From NCBI GenBank assembly GCA_027483445.1, contig JAIXUS010000042.1, forward strand, positions 186,001-250,000: a DNA stretch of 64,000 bases, read 5' to 3'. The translations under genes and the position numbers were made by a program. Below the pieces are notes generated by a model, which saw only the letters and a program-made list of their open reading frames with translations, searched no databases and was not told the origin of the DNA. Positions 29,057 to 37,984 of this stretch are shown here, in pieces; positions within the stretch are counted from its first letter, which is position 1; every line of letters starts with the position of its first letter. The stretch is from Bacteroidota bacterium (GTDB taxonomy: Bacteria; Bacteroidota; Bacteroidia; M30B66).

Positions 29057-30001
29057 CTACGCGTCTTTTGCGGATGAGTTTTGAAGGTAATCGTAGAGAA
29101 TGCCTTCCTTAAGGCTGTAGGTCGACAGGCGCATTTTCTCCAGATTAAGCGCTTTAAAAACGTACTTTATCATAATTGTGGCCACCACAATCATCTCTAC
29201 ACGCATCGCGGCGAGCCCCTTCATACGGAACCGTTTTTCGATGGTTGAGTTAATGAGCAGTTTGTACATCGACTCGAAATGTTTCATATCGAAGTGATAC
29301 TCTGTCTTTACCAAAGGATTTTCTTCCGTTTGGAAGCGGTAATAAATCATTTCTGCCAATGAGTCGAAGCTGCCCGAAGAACCGATGAGGGTTTTGACCG
29401 GATAAATTTCACAAGCCCCCCAAAGCAGCTGAAGATTATCGTTGAGGTAGGTTTTTAGTTTTTTGATTTCGGCCTTTGTAATGGGTTCTGAGGGGTTAAT
29501 CTCTTCCAATAGTCGGGCGGCGCCGAGGTCGAAACTGTGACGCCAATACATGCGATCGCGGTCGGCAATAATGAATTCTGTGCTTCCACCGCCGATATCC
29601 ATAATCAGACATTTCTCTTTCCCAATGTCGAGTGCCCTTCTCACGCCGTAGTAAATGAGTTCGGCCTCACGGTCGCCGGAGATGATTTCGATTTCAATTC
29701 CGGTTTCGGCTTTTACCTTTCTTACAAAGTCTTTTCCGTTATTGGCGCTGCGGATGGCCGACGTGGCAAATGCGAAAATTTGGTCAGTCTCGAACTTGTC
29801 GATCGTGGCTTTATGGGTTTTCAATGCTTTGAGTCCGCGTTGAAAGGGTGTGTGAGAGATGACATCATTGTTGATGCCGCCCTCGCCCAGTTTCACGGGA
29901 ATTTTCTCTTTGAAAATAACACTAAACTGACCGTCTTCCTGTACCCGTACAATCATGAGTTTGAAGGTATTGGTACCAATGTCGATAACCGCGATTTTCA
30001 C
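29057..30001 (-). CDS. Ppx/GppA family exopolyphosphatase or pppGpp phosphohydrolase
   Basis: About 314 residues from a GTG at 30001 (VKIAVIDIGTNTFKLMIV). A TTG at 30028 would add nine residues. The family's ATPase-like fold is visible in AVIDIGTNTFKL and IMDIGGGSTEFI. Members hydrolyse polyphosphate or pppGpp; the sequence alone does not decide between them. Length matches the short Bacteroidota members that have only the core domains. It lies 19 bp before the sigma-54 regulator gene, in the same direction. Confidence 0.88.
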   Translation of the reverse strand: MKIAVIDIGTNTFKLMIVRVQEDGQFSVIFKEKIPVKLGEGGINNDVISHTPFQRGLKALKTHKATIDKFETDQIFAFATSAIRSANNGKDFVRKVKAETGIEIEIISGDREAELIYYGVRRALDIGKEKCLIMDIGGGSTEFIIADRDRMYWRHSFDLGAARLLEEINPSEPITKAEIKKLKTYLNDNLQLLWGACEIYPVKTLIGSSGSFDSLAEMIYYRFQTEENPLVKTEYHFDMKHFESMYKLLINSTIEKRFRMKGLAAMRVEMIVVATIMIKYVFKALNLEKMRLSTYSLKEGILYDYLQNSSAKDA

Positions 30002-30093
30002 TGTGTTGCCAAAAGTTCTAGATTTCAATGATACACATTGAGTGCATACGCGATTTCATCCCCGCAAGGGAATTATTAACCTGTTTTCAGCCT

Positions 30094-30960
30094 TTATTGC
30101 AGGAAGTGATGGAGCAGGAAGAAGCTGGCAAAAAGAATGCTGGCCACGCCGTTGGTGGTGAAGAAGGCCAGGTTTACCTTACTCAAATCGTCGGGTTTTA
30201 CCAGGCGATGCTGATAGATGAGCAATGAGGTAAACACAGCGAAGCCTATCCAATAAAACAGACCAAATGAGGCCAGGAAGCCGGCCAGGGCCAGAAATGC
30301 GGCGGTGAACACATGCAACACCTCCGAAAGGCGAAGCGATTTAGCCCTTCCAAGCCTTACCGGAATGCTGTAAAGTTGTTGACTGCGGTCAAACTCCTCA
30401 TCCTGAAGTGCATAAATTATGTCGAAACCGGCAGTCCAAAATAAAACCGCAAGCGAGAAAAGTACCGGAATCAGATTAAAGCTTCCGGTTACCGCCAGGA
30501 AAGCTCCAATGGGTGCCAATGAGAGTCCGAGGCCTAAAATAAGGTGACAAAGCCAGGTAAAACGTTTGGTGATACTGTAGCCCAGCACAACGGCGAGGGC
30601 TACAGGAGAAAGTGCAAAGCAGAGGGTGTTAATCCACCAGGTGGTGAAGATAAAGGCGATGCACATCAGAATAACAAAGCCTATTGCAGCCGTTGGGCTG
30701 ATGAGCCCTGAGGGAATTTCACGAATGGCTGTTCTTGGGTTGCGTTTGTCGAATTCGCGATCAATGTAGCGGTTAAAGCCCATCGCCGCGGAGCGGGCAA
30801 AAACCATACAGAGGACTACTTTTAAGAACAGGCTCCAGTCGGGAGCATCGCCGATAAATTCGATGCCTAGAAAAAAGCCGATTACTGCAAATGGCAGGGC
30901 AAAAACGGTGTGGCTGAATTTTACAAGCGAAAGATAATTTTTGAGGCTAAGGGTGCTCAT
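30094..30960 (-). CDS. mqnP: UbiA-family prenyltransferase, probable MqnP of the futalosine menaquinone pathway
   Basis: A 288-residue polytopic membrane prenyltransferase. The first Asp-rich motif is NRYIDREFD (Asn63, Asp67, Asp71) and the second is [12 protein letters not shown], both needed for Mg-prenyl diphosphate binding. Eight or nine helices are expected. The protein is of the 4-hydroxybenzoate polyprenyltransferase-like type. Since mqnE is also present, the likely job is prenylation in the futalosine route to menaquinone; this assignment is inference. Its ATG overlaps the recR stop (ATGA). Confidence 0.75.
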   Translation of the reverse strand: MSTLSLKNYLSLVKFSHTVFALPFAVIGFFLGIEFIGDAPDWSLFLKVVLCMVFARSAAMGFNRYIDREFDKRNPRTAIREIPSGLISPTAAIGFVILMCIAFIFTTWWINTLCFALSPVALAVVLGYSITKRFTWLCHLILGLGLSLAPIGAFLAVTGSFNLIPVLFSLAVLFWTAGFDIIYALQDEEFDRSQQLYSIPVRLGRAKSLRLSEVLHVFTAAFLALAGFLASFGLFYWIGFAVFTSLLIYQHRLVKPDDLSKVNLAFFTTNGVASILFASFFLLHHFLQ

Positions 30961-31577
30961 CGGCTGGGATTTAAATCGAAGGGCGTACGGTGCAAAATGG
31001 AGCGGCCAAGGGTTATTTCGTCGGCATATTCCAGTTCATCGCCAACAGCCACCCCGCGTGCGAGCGTGCTCATTTTGAGGGCAAAATCGCGCAATCGCCT
31101 GTAGAGGTAAAAATTGGTGGTGTCGCCTTCCATTGTGGCGCTCAGGGCAAAGATGACTTCGTTGATTTGTCCTCCCGAAACGCGCTCCACCAGGCTCTCA
31201 ATTTCAATGTCGGCCGGGCCGATGCCCTGCATGGGAGAAATAATGCCTCCCAAAACATGGAAATAGCCTCGATACTGGCCGGTATTCTCAATGGCCATAA
31301 CGTCGCGAACGTCTTCCACAACGCAAAGCAGCGAGGCATCTCTTGAGGTGTCGCTACAAATGTTGCACAAAGCCGTATCAGAAAGGTTGAAGCACCTTGA
31401 GCAGTACTGTATTTCTTCCTTGAGTTTTACGAATGAAGCAGAAAACTGTCTTACGGCCTCTGGTTCGCGGCGCAGCAGATGCAGCACGAGTCTGAGCGCC
31501 GTTTTTCTGCCCACGCCGGGCAGCGAGGCCATCTCATCGACGGCTTCTTCGAGCAGTTTTGAAGGAAGTGGCTGCAT
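30957..31577 (-). CDS. recR: Recombination protein RecR
   Basis: RecR, 206 residues, works with RecF and RecO to load RecA at gaps. It has a helix-hairpin-helix ([20 protein letters not shown]), a C4 zinc finger (Cys59, Cys62, Cys71, Cys74) and a Toprim domain ([20 protein letters not shown] onwards). The frame is open upstream, but the ATG at 31577 fits family length and lies 5 nt after a TACTTTTG -7 box. Its stop overlaps the start of the UbiA-type gene. Confidence 0.95.
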   Translation of the reverse strand: MQPLPSKLLEEAVDEMASLPGVGRKTALRLVLHLLRREPEAVRQFSASFVKLKEEIQYCSRCFNLSDTALCNICSDTSRDASLLCVVEDVRDVMAIENTGQYRGYFHVLGGIISPMQGIGPADIEIESLVERVSGGQINEVIFALSATMEGDTTNFYLYRRLRDFALKMSTLARGVAVGDELEYADEITLGRSILHRTPFDLNPSR

Positions 31578-31582
31578 GTGCG

Positions 31583-31590
31583 CAAAAGTA
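31583..31590 (-). promoter_or_regulatory. -7 box directly before recR
   Basis: On the minus strand TACTTTTG matches TAnnTTTG and ends 5 nt before the recR ATG (CGCAC-ATG). It supports the short recR start and suggests a nearly leaderless transcript. Confidence 0.45.
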
Positions 31591-31726
31591 ACACTTCCGT
31601 CCTGCTTTAGTTGAGTTTGCCACCGATTTCGGAAATCAATACTCCGCCATTCCGCTTGGGCACTTATACCCAATAGATGGCTGATAACCTTTTGTGCAAT
31701 ACCGGTGTGATGATGAAAGCAGCGCT

Positions 31727-31734
31727 TAAGTTTG
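31727..31734 (+). promoter_or_regulatory. -7 box directly before the symporter gene
   Basis: TAAGTTTG followed by TGCG and then the ATG at 31739. This is the same 4-nt spacing as in uvrD, so a leaderless mRNA is likely. Confidence 0.45.
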
Positions 31735-31738
31735 TGCG

Positions 31739-33202
31739 ATGACAAATTTGAGTGTCCCATTTCTGCTACTCATCATTGCGGCTTATTTTTTAGTGCTCTT
31801 GGGGATTTCCTGGTGGAAGGGGCGCAATGCCGATGCTGAGGGCTATTTTTTGGGAAATAAATCATCGCCTTGGTACCTTGTTGCTTTTGGAATGATTGGC
31901 GATTCCTTGTCGGGTGTGACCTTTGTTTCAGTACCCGGAAAGGTTGGCGTTGAACAGTTTGCCTATTTGCAAATTGTACTGGGCTATTTGTTGGGTTATT
32001 GGGTGATTGCCTACGTGTTACTGCCTTTGTATTACAGGCTGAATTTAACGTCTATCTACACCTATTTGGGCGGGCGTTTCGGACTGGCAGCACAGAAAAC
32101 CGGATCGGTGTTTTTTCTTTTATCGCGCACTATTGGAGCGGCCTTTCGCCTGTTTATTTCGGCCAAAGTGCTGCAGGTATTTCTCTTCGACCAATTAGGG
32201 GTTCCTTTCGTGGTTTCGGTAAGCGGAATCATTGTGCTTATTTTACTTTACACCCTTCGTGGGGGAATTCGTTCACTCATTTGGACAGACACCTTTCAGT
32301 CGCTGTTTTTAATTCTGGGTGTTGTTCTAACGGCCTGGTCGATTACCCGCCAATTGGATTGGTCGTTCACGGAGGCGGTTACACAAATTGCCAACAGCCC
32401 TTACTCGACGGTATTTAATTGGGATCCCAAATCGAAACTTTATTTCTGGAAACAGCTTGTTTCAGGGGCTTTTTTGGCCATTGTTATGACGGGCTTAGAC
32501 CAAAACATGATGCAAAAGAATCTGAGTTGCAGAACGCTACCCGAAGCCCAGAAAAATGTTTTGTGGTTTAGTGTGATTGTGGTTTTGGTGAATGTGATTT
32601 TTGTTTCGCTGGGCGCTTTGATGTATTTGTTTGCCGCTGAGCGCGGGATTGCTGTTCCTGACTCAACCGATAGTTTTCTGCCGATGCTCACTTTTTCACA
32701 CTTGGGCACCTTCGCAGCGGTTTTCTTCCTGCTGGGAATTACGGCGGCCACATTCTCATCGGCCGATTCGGTGCTCACCACATTAACCACATCATTCTAC
32801 ATCGACATTTTGGGCTACGACCGAAAGGCTGGTTTAAGCGAAAAGCAGTCGGCACGGATGCGCGGATTTATCCATGCAGGCTTTTCGATGACTCTGTTGG
32901 GAGTAATACTTCTATTTTACGCGATCAATAATAAAGCAGTAATCGATGGAGTGTTTACCGCGGCAGGATATACCTATGGCCCTTTACTGGGCTTGTTTGC
33001 TTTTGGGATATTCACCAAATGGCAAGTCAAACCAACACTTCTTGTACTCGTTGCTTTATGTTCTCCCTTGATGAGCTTTTTACTCAGCCACTATTCTTCA
33101 GCCCTTTTGGGAGGTTACCAAATTGGTTTTGAATTGCTGTTGATCAATGGTGTTTTGACATTTTTAGGGCTTTTCTTACTGAGAAACCGAGACAACCAAT
33201 GA
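31739..33202 (+). CDS. Sodium:solute symporter (SSS family)
   Basis: A 487-residue membrane protein of the sodium/solute symporter family (LeuT fold), with 12-13 predicted helices. The family's early signature [23 protein letters not shown] lies around residues 37-60 and the Na+-site region [16 protein letters not shown] around residue 340. Substrates in this family include sugars, proline, pantothenate and sialic acid; none can be chosen from sequence alone. It stands alone, divergent from recR. Confidence 0.9.
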   Translation: MTNLSVPFLLLIIAAYFLVLLGISWWKGRNADAEGYFLGNKSSPWYLVAFGMIGDSLSGVTFVSVPGKVGVEQFAYLQIVLGYLLGYWVIAYVLLPLYYRLNLTSIYTYLGGRFGLAAQKTGSVFFLLSRTIGAAFRLFISAKVLQVFLFDQLGVPFVVSVSGIIVLILLYTLRGGIRSLIWTDTFQSLFLILGVVLTAWSITRQLDWSFTEAVTQIANSPYSTVFNWDPKSKLYFWKQLVSGAFLAIVMTGLDQNMMQKNLSCRTLPEAQKNVLWFSVIVVLVNVIFVSLGALMYLFAAERGIAVPDSTDSFLPMLTFSHLGTFAAVFFLLGITAATFSSADSVLTTLTTSFYIDILGYDRKAGLSEKQSARMRGFIHAGFSMTLLGVILLFYAINNKAVIDGVFTAAGYTYGPLLGLFAFGIFTKWQVKPTLLVLVALCSPLMSFLLSHYSSALLGGYQIGFELLLINGVLTFLGLFLLRNRDNQ

Positions 33203-33398
33203 GTGGGCTTGTCCAAAACTCTAATCGTTTGAAGATTTATAATCCCTTTGTTTTGATTTTGCACTTTGGAATGCATTAATTTTAAATTCATGATTCGGTT
33301 TGCCCGCCAATCGACAGTACACGCCAGTCGCGTCAAGTTAGAAATACCCGATTTCTGTTTTGTGCAATCCTGCGGGCAGAAATACCTTGGCTGCCGTG

Positions 33399-33857
33399 AT
33401 TGTAAAGAAAGCAGAAGCAAGCGAACTACAAGCCCTCCGTTCGGTTTTCGTGCTTGCCATAGAAGGGACAGCAAGTGCATACACCCCGGGGCAACGTGCT
33501 GCCTGGGTATCGGCAGGAGCAGGTTTGAGCTTTTGGGACGATTTAATGCGTCGTGAGTACGTTGCCGTCGCTTATGAATTAGAGCAGTTGTGCGGCTTCG
33601 CCTCGATGAACCAACGTGGAGATTTATCGATGCTGTATGTTCATCCTGACTTTCAGCGAAAAGGAGTTGGAACGAGATTGATTCAACACATTGTTGACCA
33701 TGCCACCGAGGAGGCTTATGCCCATTTAAGGGCCGATGCCAGTGTTTTCCTAAAACCTTTATTGTTAAGGCTTGGTTTTGAGCTTATTGAAGAATATCAA
33801 AAAGAGGTGCGTGGGCAATCATTTAACAACGCCATTTTGATGCGCGACTTGATTTGA
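33399..33857 (+). CDS. GNAT-family N-acetyltransferase
   Basis: About 152 residues from a GTG at 33399 (VIVKKAEASELQALRSVF); a TTG further upstream at 33360 is possible. The acetyl-CoA motif A is MLYVHPDFQRKGVGTRLI, and the C-terminal half ends in the usual GFELIEEYQKEVRG strand. The substrate is unknown. It is convergent with msrA, 21 bp away. Confidence 0.8.
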   Translation: MVKKAEASELQALRSVFVLAIEGTASAYTPGQRAAWVSAGAGLSFWDDLMRREYVAVAYELEQLCGFASMNQRGDLSMLYVHPDFQRKGVGTRLIQHIVDHATEEAYAHLRADASVFLKPLLLRLGFELIEEYQKEVRGQSFNNAILMRDLI

Positions 33858-33878
33858 TCGGCAATAGTGTGCGGCTCC

Positions 33879-34550
33879 TTAAGGCTGCAGTTTTTCGCTG
33901 AACACCTTCCTGAATTTCTCCAATTTTGGACGAATAACCATCCGACAATAACCCTGATCGGGATTTTCGCGGTAATAGTTTTGGTGGTAATCTTCGGCCA
34001 CATAGAATTTCCCGTCGAAGGCGCTTATTTCGGTAACAATAGGCTTATCGAAGGCTCCGGAAACATCGAGTTTTTGTTTGTAACCCTCGGCCAGCCTTTT
34101 CTGCTCATCGTTGAGGTAAAATACGGATGAGCGGTATTGGCTACCCACATCGGCACCCTGACGGTTGAGGGTTGTTGGGTCGTGTGTTTGCCAAAATACC
34201 TCTAACACCTCTTCAAAACTAACAATGTCGGGATTGTAGGTGATACGCGCCACTTCGGCATGACCGGTCATACCGGTGCATACCTCTTTATAAGTTGGGT
34301 TTAAAGTATTTCCACCGGTGTAGCCCGACTCCACTTTCAAGACACCTTTAAGTTCCTGGAAAATAGCTTCGACACACCAAAAACAGCCCGCTCCCAAAAT
34401 GGCTGTATCGGTTTTACCTGCAGTAATATTCATGTTTTCGTTGGTTGTTGAGGGTTCAGAGTTTGCCGACTTGCTTCCACAGGCCGAAAGCCATGCGGGC
34501 ATGAGCAAAATTAAAAATACCGAAAGCCCTCTTGTTGTGAAGTTGGTCAT
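33879..34550 (-). CDS. msrA: Peptide methionine sulfoxide reductase MsrA, lipoprotein form
   Basis: MsrA reduces methionine-S-sulfoxide in oxidised proteins. The catalytic motif GAGCFWCVE holds Cys56 and Cys59, and the GYTGG and EDYHQNYY signatures are present. From the ATG at 34550 the protein has 223 residues and begins with a lipoprotein signal peptide ending in the lipobox LSAC (Cys24). It should therefore be anchored in the cell envelope, unlike the cytoplasmic MsrA of most bacteria. It lies 40 bp after the SRPBCC-like gene. Confidence 0.92.
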   Translation of the reverse strand: MTNFTTRGLSVFLILLMPAWLSACGSKSANSEPSTTNENMNITAGKTDTAILGAGCFWCVEAIFQELKGVLKVESGYTGGNTLNPTYKEVCTGMTGHAEVARITYNPDIVSFEEVLEVFWQTHDPTTLNRQGADVGSQYRSSVFYLNDEQKRLAEGYKQKLDVSGAFDKPIVTEISAFDGKFYVAEDYHQNYYRENPDQGYCRMVIRPKLEKFRKVFSEKLQP

Positions 34551-34590
34551 CCCAATATAAACAGCCATCGGCCCAAATTGTTGCCTTCTC

Positions 34591-35112
34591 CTAATCAGGT
34601 TGTGTAGTTGCACTAAAATCAACAGGCTGAGGTGGCTCGTTGAGTGCACTTTCCATGAATACCCGCATTGAATCGAGCTGATTTTTCATGGTGTTTCGGC
34701 GAGAATCGGGCATAAATAGCCCCCAGTACCTTCCTAAAGGGTAGGTGAGTGTTGATTTCGAGGTCCAGGTGATTTTCGAACCGCTTGCCGAGGTATCAAA
34801 ACGAAACTCTTCGGTTGACCGCAATTCTGCGGGCACTTTGGTTACAAGCATTCCGCGGTATACCTGTAAGCTATCAGCAGTGGGAATGAAAAACCCCAAT
34901 TGACCATCGCGCATGCTGGAATCTCCAATCCGGTAGCGTTTCATCATGGTCCACATGCCTGAATCGCTGAATTCGGCCCGGGTTTCAACCAATCCCTGGT
35001 TAACCTCTGTGCTCACTTCCAGCGTTGAGGTTTCGGGTAAAAACCAGCCAATTACGAGCACTGTAGCCACGAATGCCATCAAAACAAGCAACAGTTTTTT
35101 GAAGACGCGCAT
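34591..35112 (-). CDS. SRPBCC-like protein with N-terminal membrane anchor
   Basis: A 173-residue protein starting with one membrane helix (LLLVLMAFVATVLVIGWFLP, residues 7-26). The rest resembles the SRPBCC/polyketide-cyclase fold seen in many Bacteroidota proteins (VSTEVNQGLVETRAEFSDSGMW at the start, KITWTSKSTLTYPLGRYWGLF later). These domains bind hydrophobic ligands. The function is unknown. Confidence 0.65.
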   Translation of the reverse strand: MRVFKKLLLVLMAFVATVLVIGWFLPETSTLEVSTEVNQGLVETRAEFSDSGMWTMMKRYRIGDSSMRDGQLGFFIPTADSLQVYRGMLVTKVPAELRSTEEFRFDTSASGSKITWTSKSTLTYPLGRYWGLFMPDSRRNTMKNQLDSMRVFMESALNEPPQPVDFSATTQPD

Positions 35113-35116
35113 GTTT

Positions 35117-35124
35117 CAAAAGTA
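35117..35124 (-). promoter_or_regulatory. -7 box directly before the SRPBCC-like gene
   Basis: On the minus strand TACTTTTG is followed by AAAC and the ATG at 35112, again a 4-nt spacing that suggests a leaderless mRNA. It gives this gene and msrA a possible promoter separate from the upstream operon. Confidence 0.45.
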
Positions 35125-35145
35125 GGCAATTCGCCCAATTAATGT

Positions 35146-35751
35146 TTACTTTATCAACGAAAGGCCTTCCAACACCGAGGCGTCGTCGGGGCGAATCATC
35201 AGTGCTTTACCAAAGATAACGCGGGCTTCACGCATTTTCCCCATTTGCAGATAGCTCCAGCCCAGCATTGCATTGCCGTCGTAATCGAAAGGGTAAAGAT
35301 TCACCACCCGTTCGAAGTATTTTTGGGCAGTCTGGTAATCTTTTCGGCCATAATAAATCATGCCCAACCTGAAATTCACCAGCGAGTTTTGGGCGTCGTA
35401 CTCGAGTATTTTCTTGTATTGAACCACAACCTGATCCCAGTTTCCGGCAGCTGAAGCAGGTAAAACATACCCCAGCTTGGCCTCCACCGAATAAGGCTTT
35501 AGATTGATGGCATTCTGGTAATAACTCATGCTTTGGGCAAACTGCCCTGCCGAGTAGCACAACCAGCCTAATCGAAGATTGATTTCGTAAGAGTTTTCAT
35601 CGTAAACCTCTTTCAAAACCGCAATGGCCTTGGTGAATTCTGATTTAGCTTCGAGCGAATAACTTTGCTTGAAGGCGAGGAGTACTTTTTCATCGTTGGC
35701 TTGCAAAAGACCGACAAAGAGCCAAAATGTGAGTAAAAGCGTGTAGCGCAT
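35146..35751 (-). CDS. Exported TPR-repeat protein, last gene of the PqqD/ATP-grasp operon
   Basis: 201 residues from the ATG at 35751, with a signal peptide (MRYTLLLTFWLFVGLLQA) and about five TPR units (for example INLRLGWLCYSAGQFAQSMS and VNFRLGMIYYGRKDYQTAQK). It should sit in the periplasm and bind another protein. It starts 10 bp after the stop of the urea-channel/M23 fusion gene, so it is probably part of the same operon and may help the fusion protein. Confidence 0.75.
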   Translation of the reverse strand: MRYTLLLTFWLFVGLLQANDEKVLLAFKQSYSLEAKSEFTKAIAVLKEVYDENSYEINLRLGWLCYSAGQFAQSMSYYQNAINLKPYSVEAKLGYVLPASAAGNWDQVVVQYKKILEYDAQNSLVNFRLGMIYYGRKDYQTAQKYFERVVNLYPFDYDGNAMLGWSYLQMGKMREARVIFGKALMIRPDDASVLEGLSLIK

Positions 35752-35761
35752 AAGGTTGGTT

Positions 35762-37981
35762 TTAGAGTTCTGTTGGTTCGTATTCGTTTTGTCGCTCGGC
35801 CACGATTCGGCGATTCCCGAATTTAATATGTAGCTGATCAATTTGATTTTTCGCAATGTGAATGTCGAAGTGGTAACGTTGCTGACCAATTCCGGCCGAA
35901 CTGGTGCGAACCTCCGACCGCAGCCCAAGTGTTCGGGGAATAAACAGGCTATCGATATGGGTGTACTCAAGCTGGAAATCCACTTTGAGAAACCGCACAA
36001 AAGGAGCAAGGAAGTCTTGCACAACCCTTACAATTCCACTGTTTACGGTATGAACAGGCAAAGTGTCGCGGAGGAAAATTTCAGGGTAAAAGCCAAGTAA
36101 AACCTGGTACGACGAAAGGTAGAAATGGTAGAGTAGACTTTTCTTGTCGCCGTGAAAGCTCAAGAAGTAGAACATCGTGCCATTGTTGTGAAGGTAAGCA
36201 ACCGACCGTGTTTTAAAGCAATACAGGTAAACCTGATTGTAAGCACTCACGCGTACCTCCCAACGAACAATGTAGGTTTTGCGGGCCTCTGTAACCTTAA
36301 ACTGGAGAATTTGTCCGGGAATAAACGAGTAAGCATCGCGCAGCAAAGGCGTTACCTCTACATTTTGAATCTGATCGCCTTCTGCCGGCGTCGAAAAACT
36401 CATCAGGCTTTGCCGGCCCTCGGCATATTTTAGGTAATAGCCAAAAGGATAAGGCACCGTGGCTGAACCAACGTATGGCGTGGATTGAATTTGAAAGTGG
36501 ATATGTGGCAAGGGCGATCGCCCGGAATTTCCTAGCAATGCAAGGATTTCTCCCTTCTTAACATACTGCCCAAGGTGAACCCGAAACGACCCCGTAAGCA
36601 GGTGCGATATCTGTGAATAGAGCTGCTCTCCGTGTTTGATGACCACGGAGTTCCCCCAGTTGTTTTCCAAGTTAACCTTGCCGGGCGGGTTTTCGTCTAT
36701 GGTAGTGTGTAGGTCCACTACCAGGCCGTCTGCCGGGGCCAAAACGGGCTTTTGCCATCCGAAGTAATTTTTAAGCTCGAAGCCTCCACCTTCATACGTT
36801 TCGCCCTGTTCATCGCAAAGCATAAAGTCGAGCGCATGCTTCCAGGCTTCTCGGTGGGTATGCTTTCCATTGTACCCTTGCGTAACGGTCCAACGCCCAT
36901 AAAAAGGCAGCTGAAATGCAATTCCCGGCGAGCCCTTAAAGCGCGCTGCGCCTGTGTTGAAGCTGTATAGGTTAATTTCAGGAGAATAGTGTTGAATCGG
37001 AGTGAGATACAAGTAGCGAACCCTACTGCGCATCCGCAAAAGATACAGCAAGCCCACAACCACCAGGTTGAAAGGCATGGAGTACAGAGGCAACTGCCAG
37101 GCCCACAGTAAGCCCGACAGGGCCGAATTCAAAAGGGCAATAAGTGGCGAAACAATCATAACCAGCAAAAACGACCAGGCGGAAGGAATGAGAAAAAATC
37201 CGCCAAGGGCAATGGCTGTAAGGATGAAATTAAACCCGATGAAGGAGTAAGTGAGTTCGGTAATGTTGCCTCCCAGAAAATGATAAAACAAAAAACCGGT
37301 GTAGAATCCGGTAAGTGAAAAAGTAAAGGCAATCCGTGAGTAAATCAGCAAGGCGATTGCGGCAATAAATCCAGCAATGAGATTATATTGGAAAAACAAG
37401 GCGCCCAACGATCGGAGATACACATCGAGATGCAGCGGGAACACAGAATTTTCGAGCTTCATGTATGCATCCACAAGGCCCTGTCCACCCAACATATACA
37501 GCTCGTTGTAGATGTAAATGCCACGTTCACTAAGCATTAAGGCTTCGTAGGAACGTGAGGCCATCAGGCTTAGCCAAATGGTGATAATGAAGGGGAAACT
37601 TAAGTAAGGCAAGCCTTTGGAGTAAAACGCACCACCAATCCAAACGGTTAGTAAGAGACTTAGCAGCGAAGCCACTGCCACTAAAGCGAGAAAGGGTAAA
37701 CTCAGGTTAAAATATACGCCAAGGCAAAGACCTACCGAAAGGCTGTTGAAGCTGTAAAGGCCCGATTGAATGCTGGAGCCATCCAAGCCCAACACACGCG
37801 CCGTAAGTTGGGTTATCACAACCGCAAACAAGCCGCTAATTCCGGCTTGGTAATCGATAAACGTGAGCAGCAGCAGAAGCACTGCCAACGACTTTCGCTG
37901 CGAAAAGAAAACCTGGGCATAGGAGTTCAGTACCCCTTCGGCGAAAGAGGCTACTGACTTCAAACTCCATTTTTTGTGCAT
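35762..37981 (-). CDS. Fusion of urea transporter (UT) channel domain and M23 metallopeptidase
   Basis: 739 residues from the ATG at 37981. Residues ~30-320 form a complete UT-family channel: both pseudo-repeats are visible (GLYSFNSLSVGL and GFNFILTAIALGGFF), with selectivity motifs LPYLSFPF (124-131) and LPLYSMPF (297-304). Residues ~345-510 are an M23/LytM domain with all zinc ligands: His376, Asp385 (HALDF) and the HxH pair His493/His495 (LPHIHFQI). The last ~230 residues are an unassigned beta-rich region. It begins directly after the decarboxylase stop. Substrate and peptidase target are unknown; peptidoglycan or a peptide product are candidates. Confidence 0.88.
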   Translation of the reverse strand: MHKKWSLKSVASFAEGVLNSYAQVFFSQRKSLAVLLLLLTFIDYQAGISGLFAVVITQLTARVLGLDGSSIQSGLYSFNSLSVGLCLGVYFNLSLPFLALVAVASLLSLLLTVWIGGAFYSKGLPYLSFPFIITIWLSLMASRSYEALMLSERGIYIYNELYMLGGQGLVDAYMKLENSVFPLHLDVYLRSLGALFFQYNLIAGFIAAIALLIYSRIAFTFSLTGFYTGFLFYHFLGGNITELTYSFIGFNFILTAIALGGFFLIPSAWSFLLVMIVSPLIALLNSALSGLLWAWQLPLYSMPFNLVVVGLLYLLRMRSRVRYLYLTPIQHYSPEINLYSFNTGAARFKGSPGIAFQLPFYGRWTVTQGYNGKHTHREAWKHALDFMLCDEQGETYEGGGFELKNYFGWQKPVLAPADGLVVDLHTTIDENPPGKVNLENNWGNSVVIKHGEQLYSQISHLLTGSFRVHLGQYVKKGEILALLGNSGRSPLPHIHFQIQSTPYVGSATVPYPFGYYLKYAEGRQSLMSFSTPAEGDQIQNVEVTPLLRDAYSFIPGQILQFKVTEARKTYIVRWEVRVSAYNQVYLYCFKTRSVAYLHNNGTMFYFLSFHGDKKSLLYHFYLSSYQVLLGFYPEIFLRDTLPVHTVNSGIVRVVQDFLAPFVRFLKVDFQLEYTHIDSLFIPRTLGLRSEVRTSSAGIGQQRYHFDIHIAKNQIDQLHIKFGNRRIVAERQNEYEPTEL

Positions 37982-37984
37982 CAA

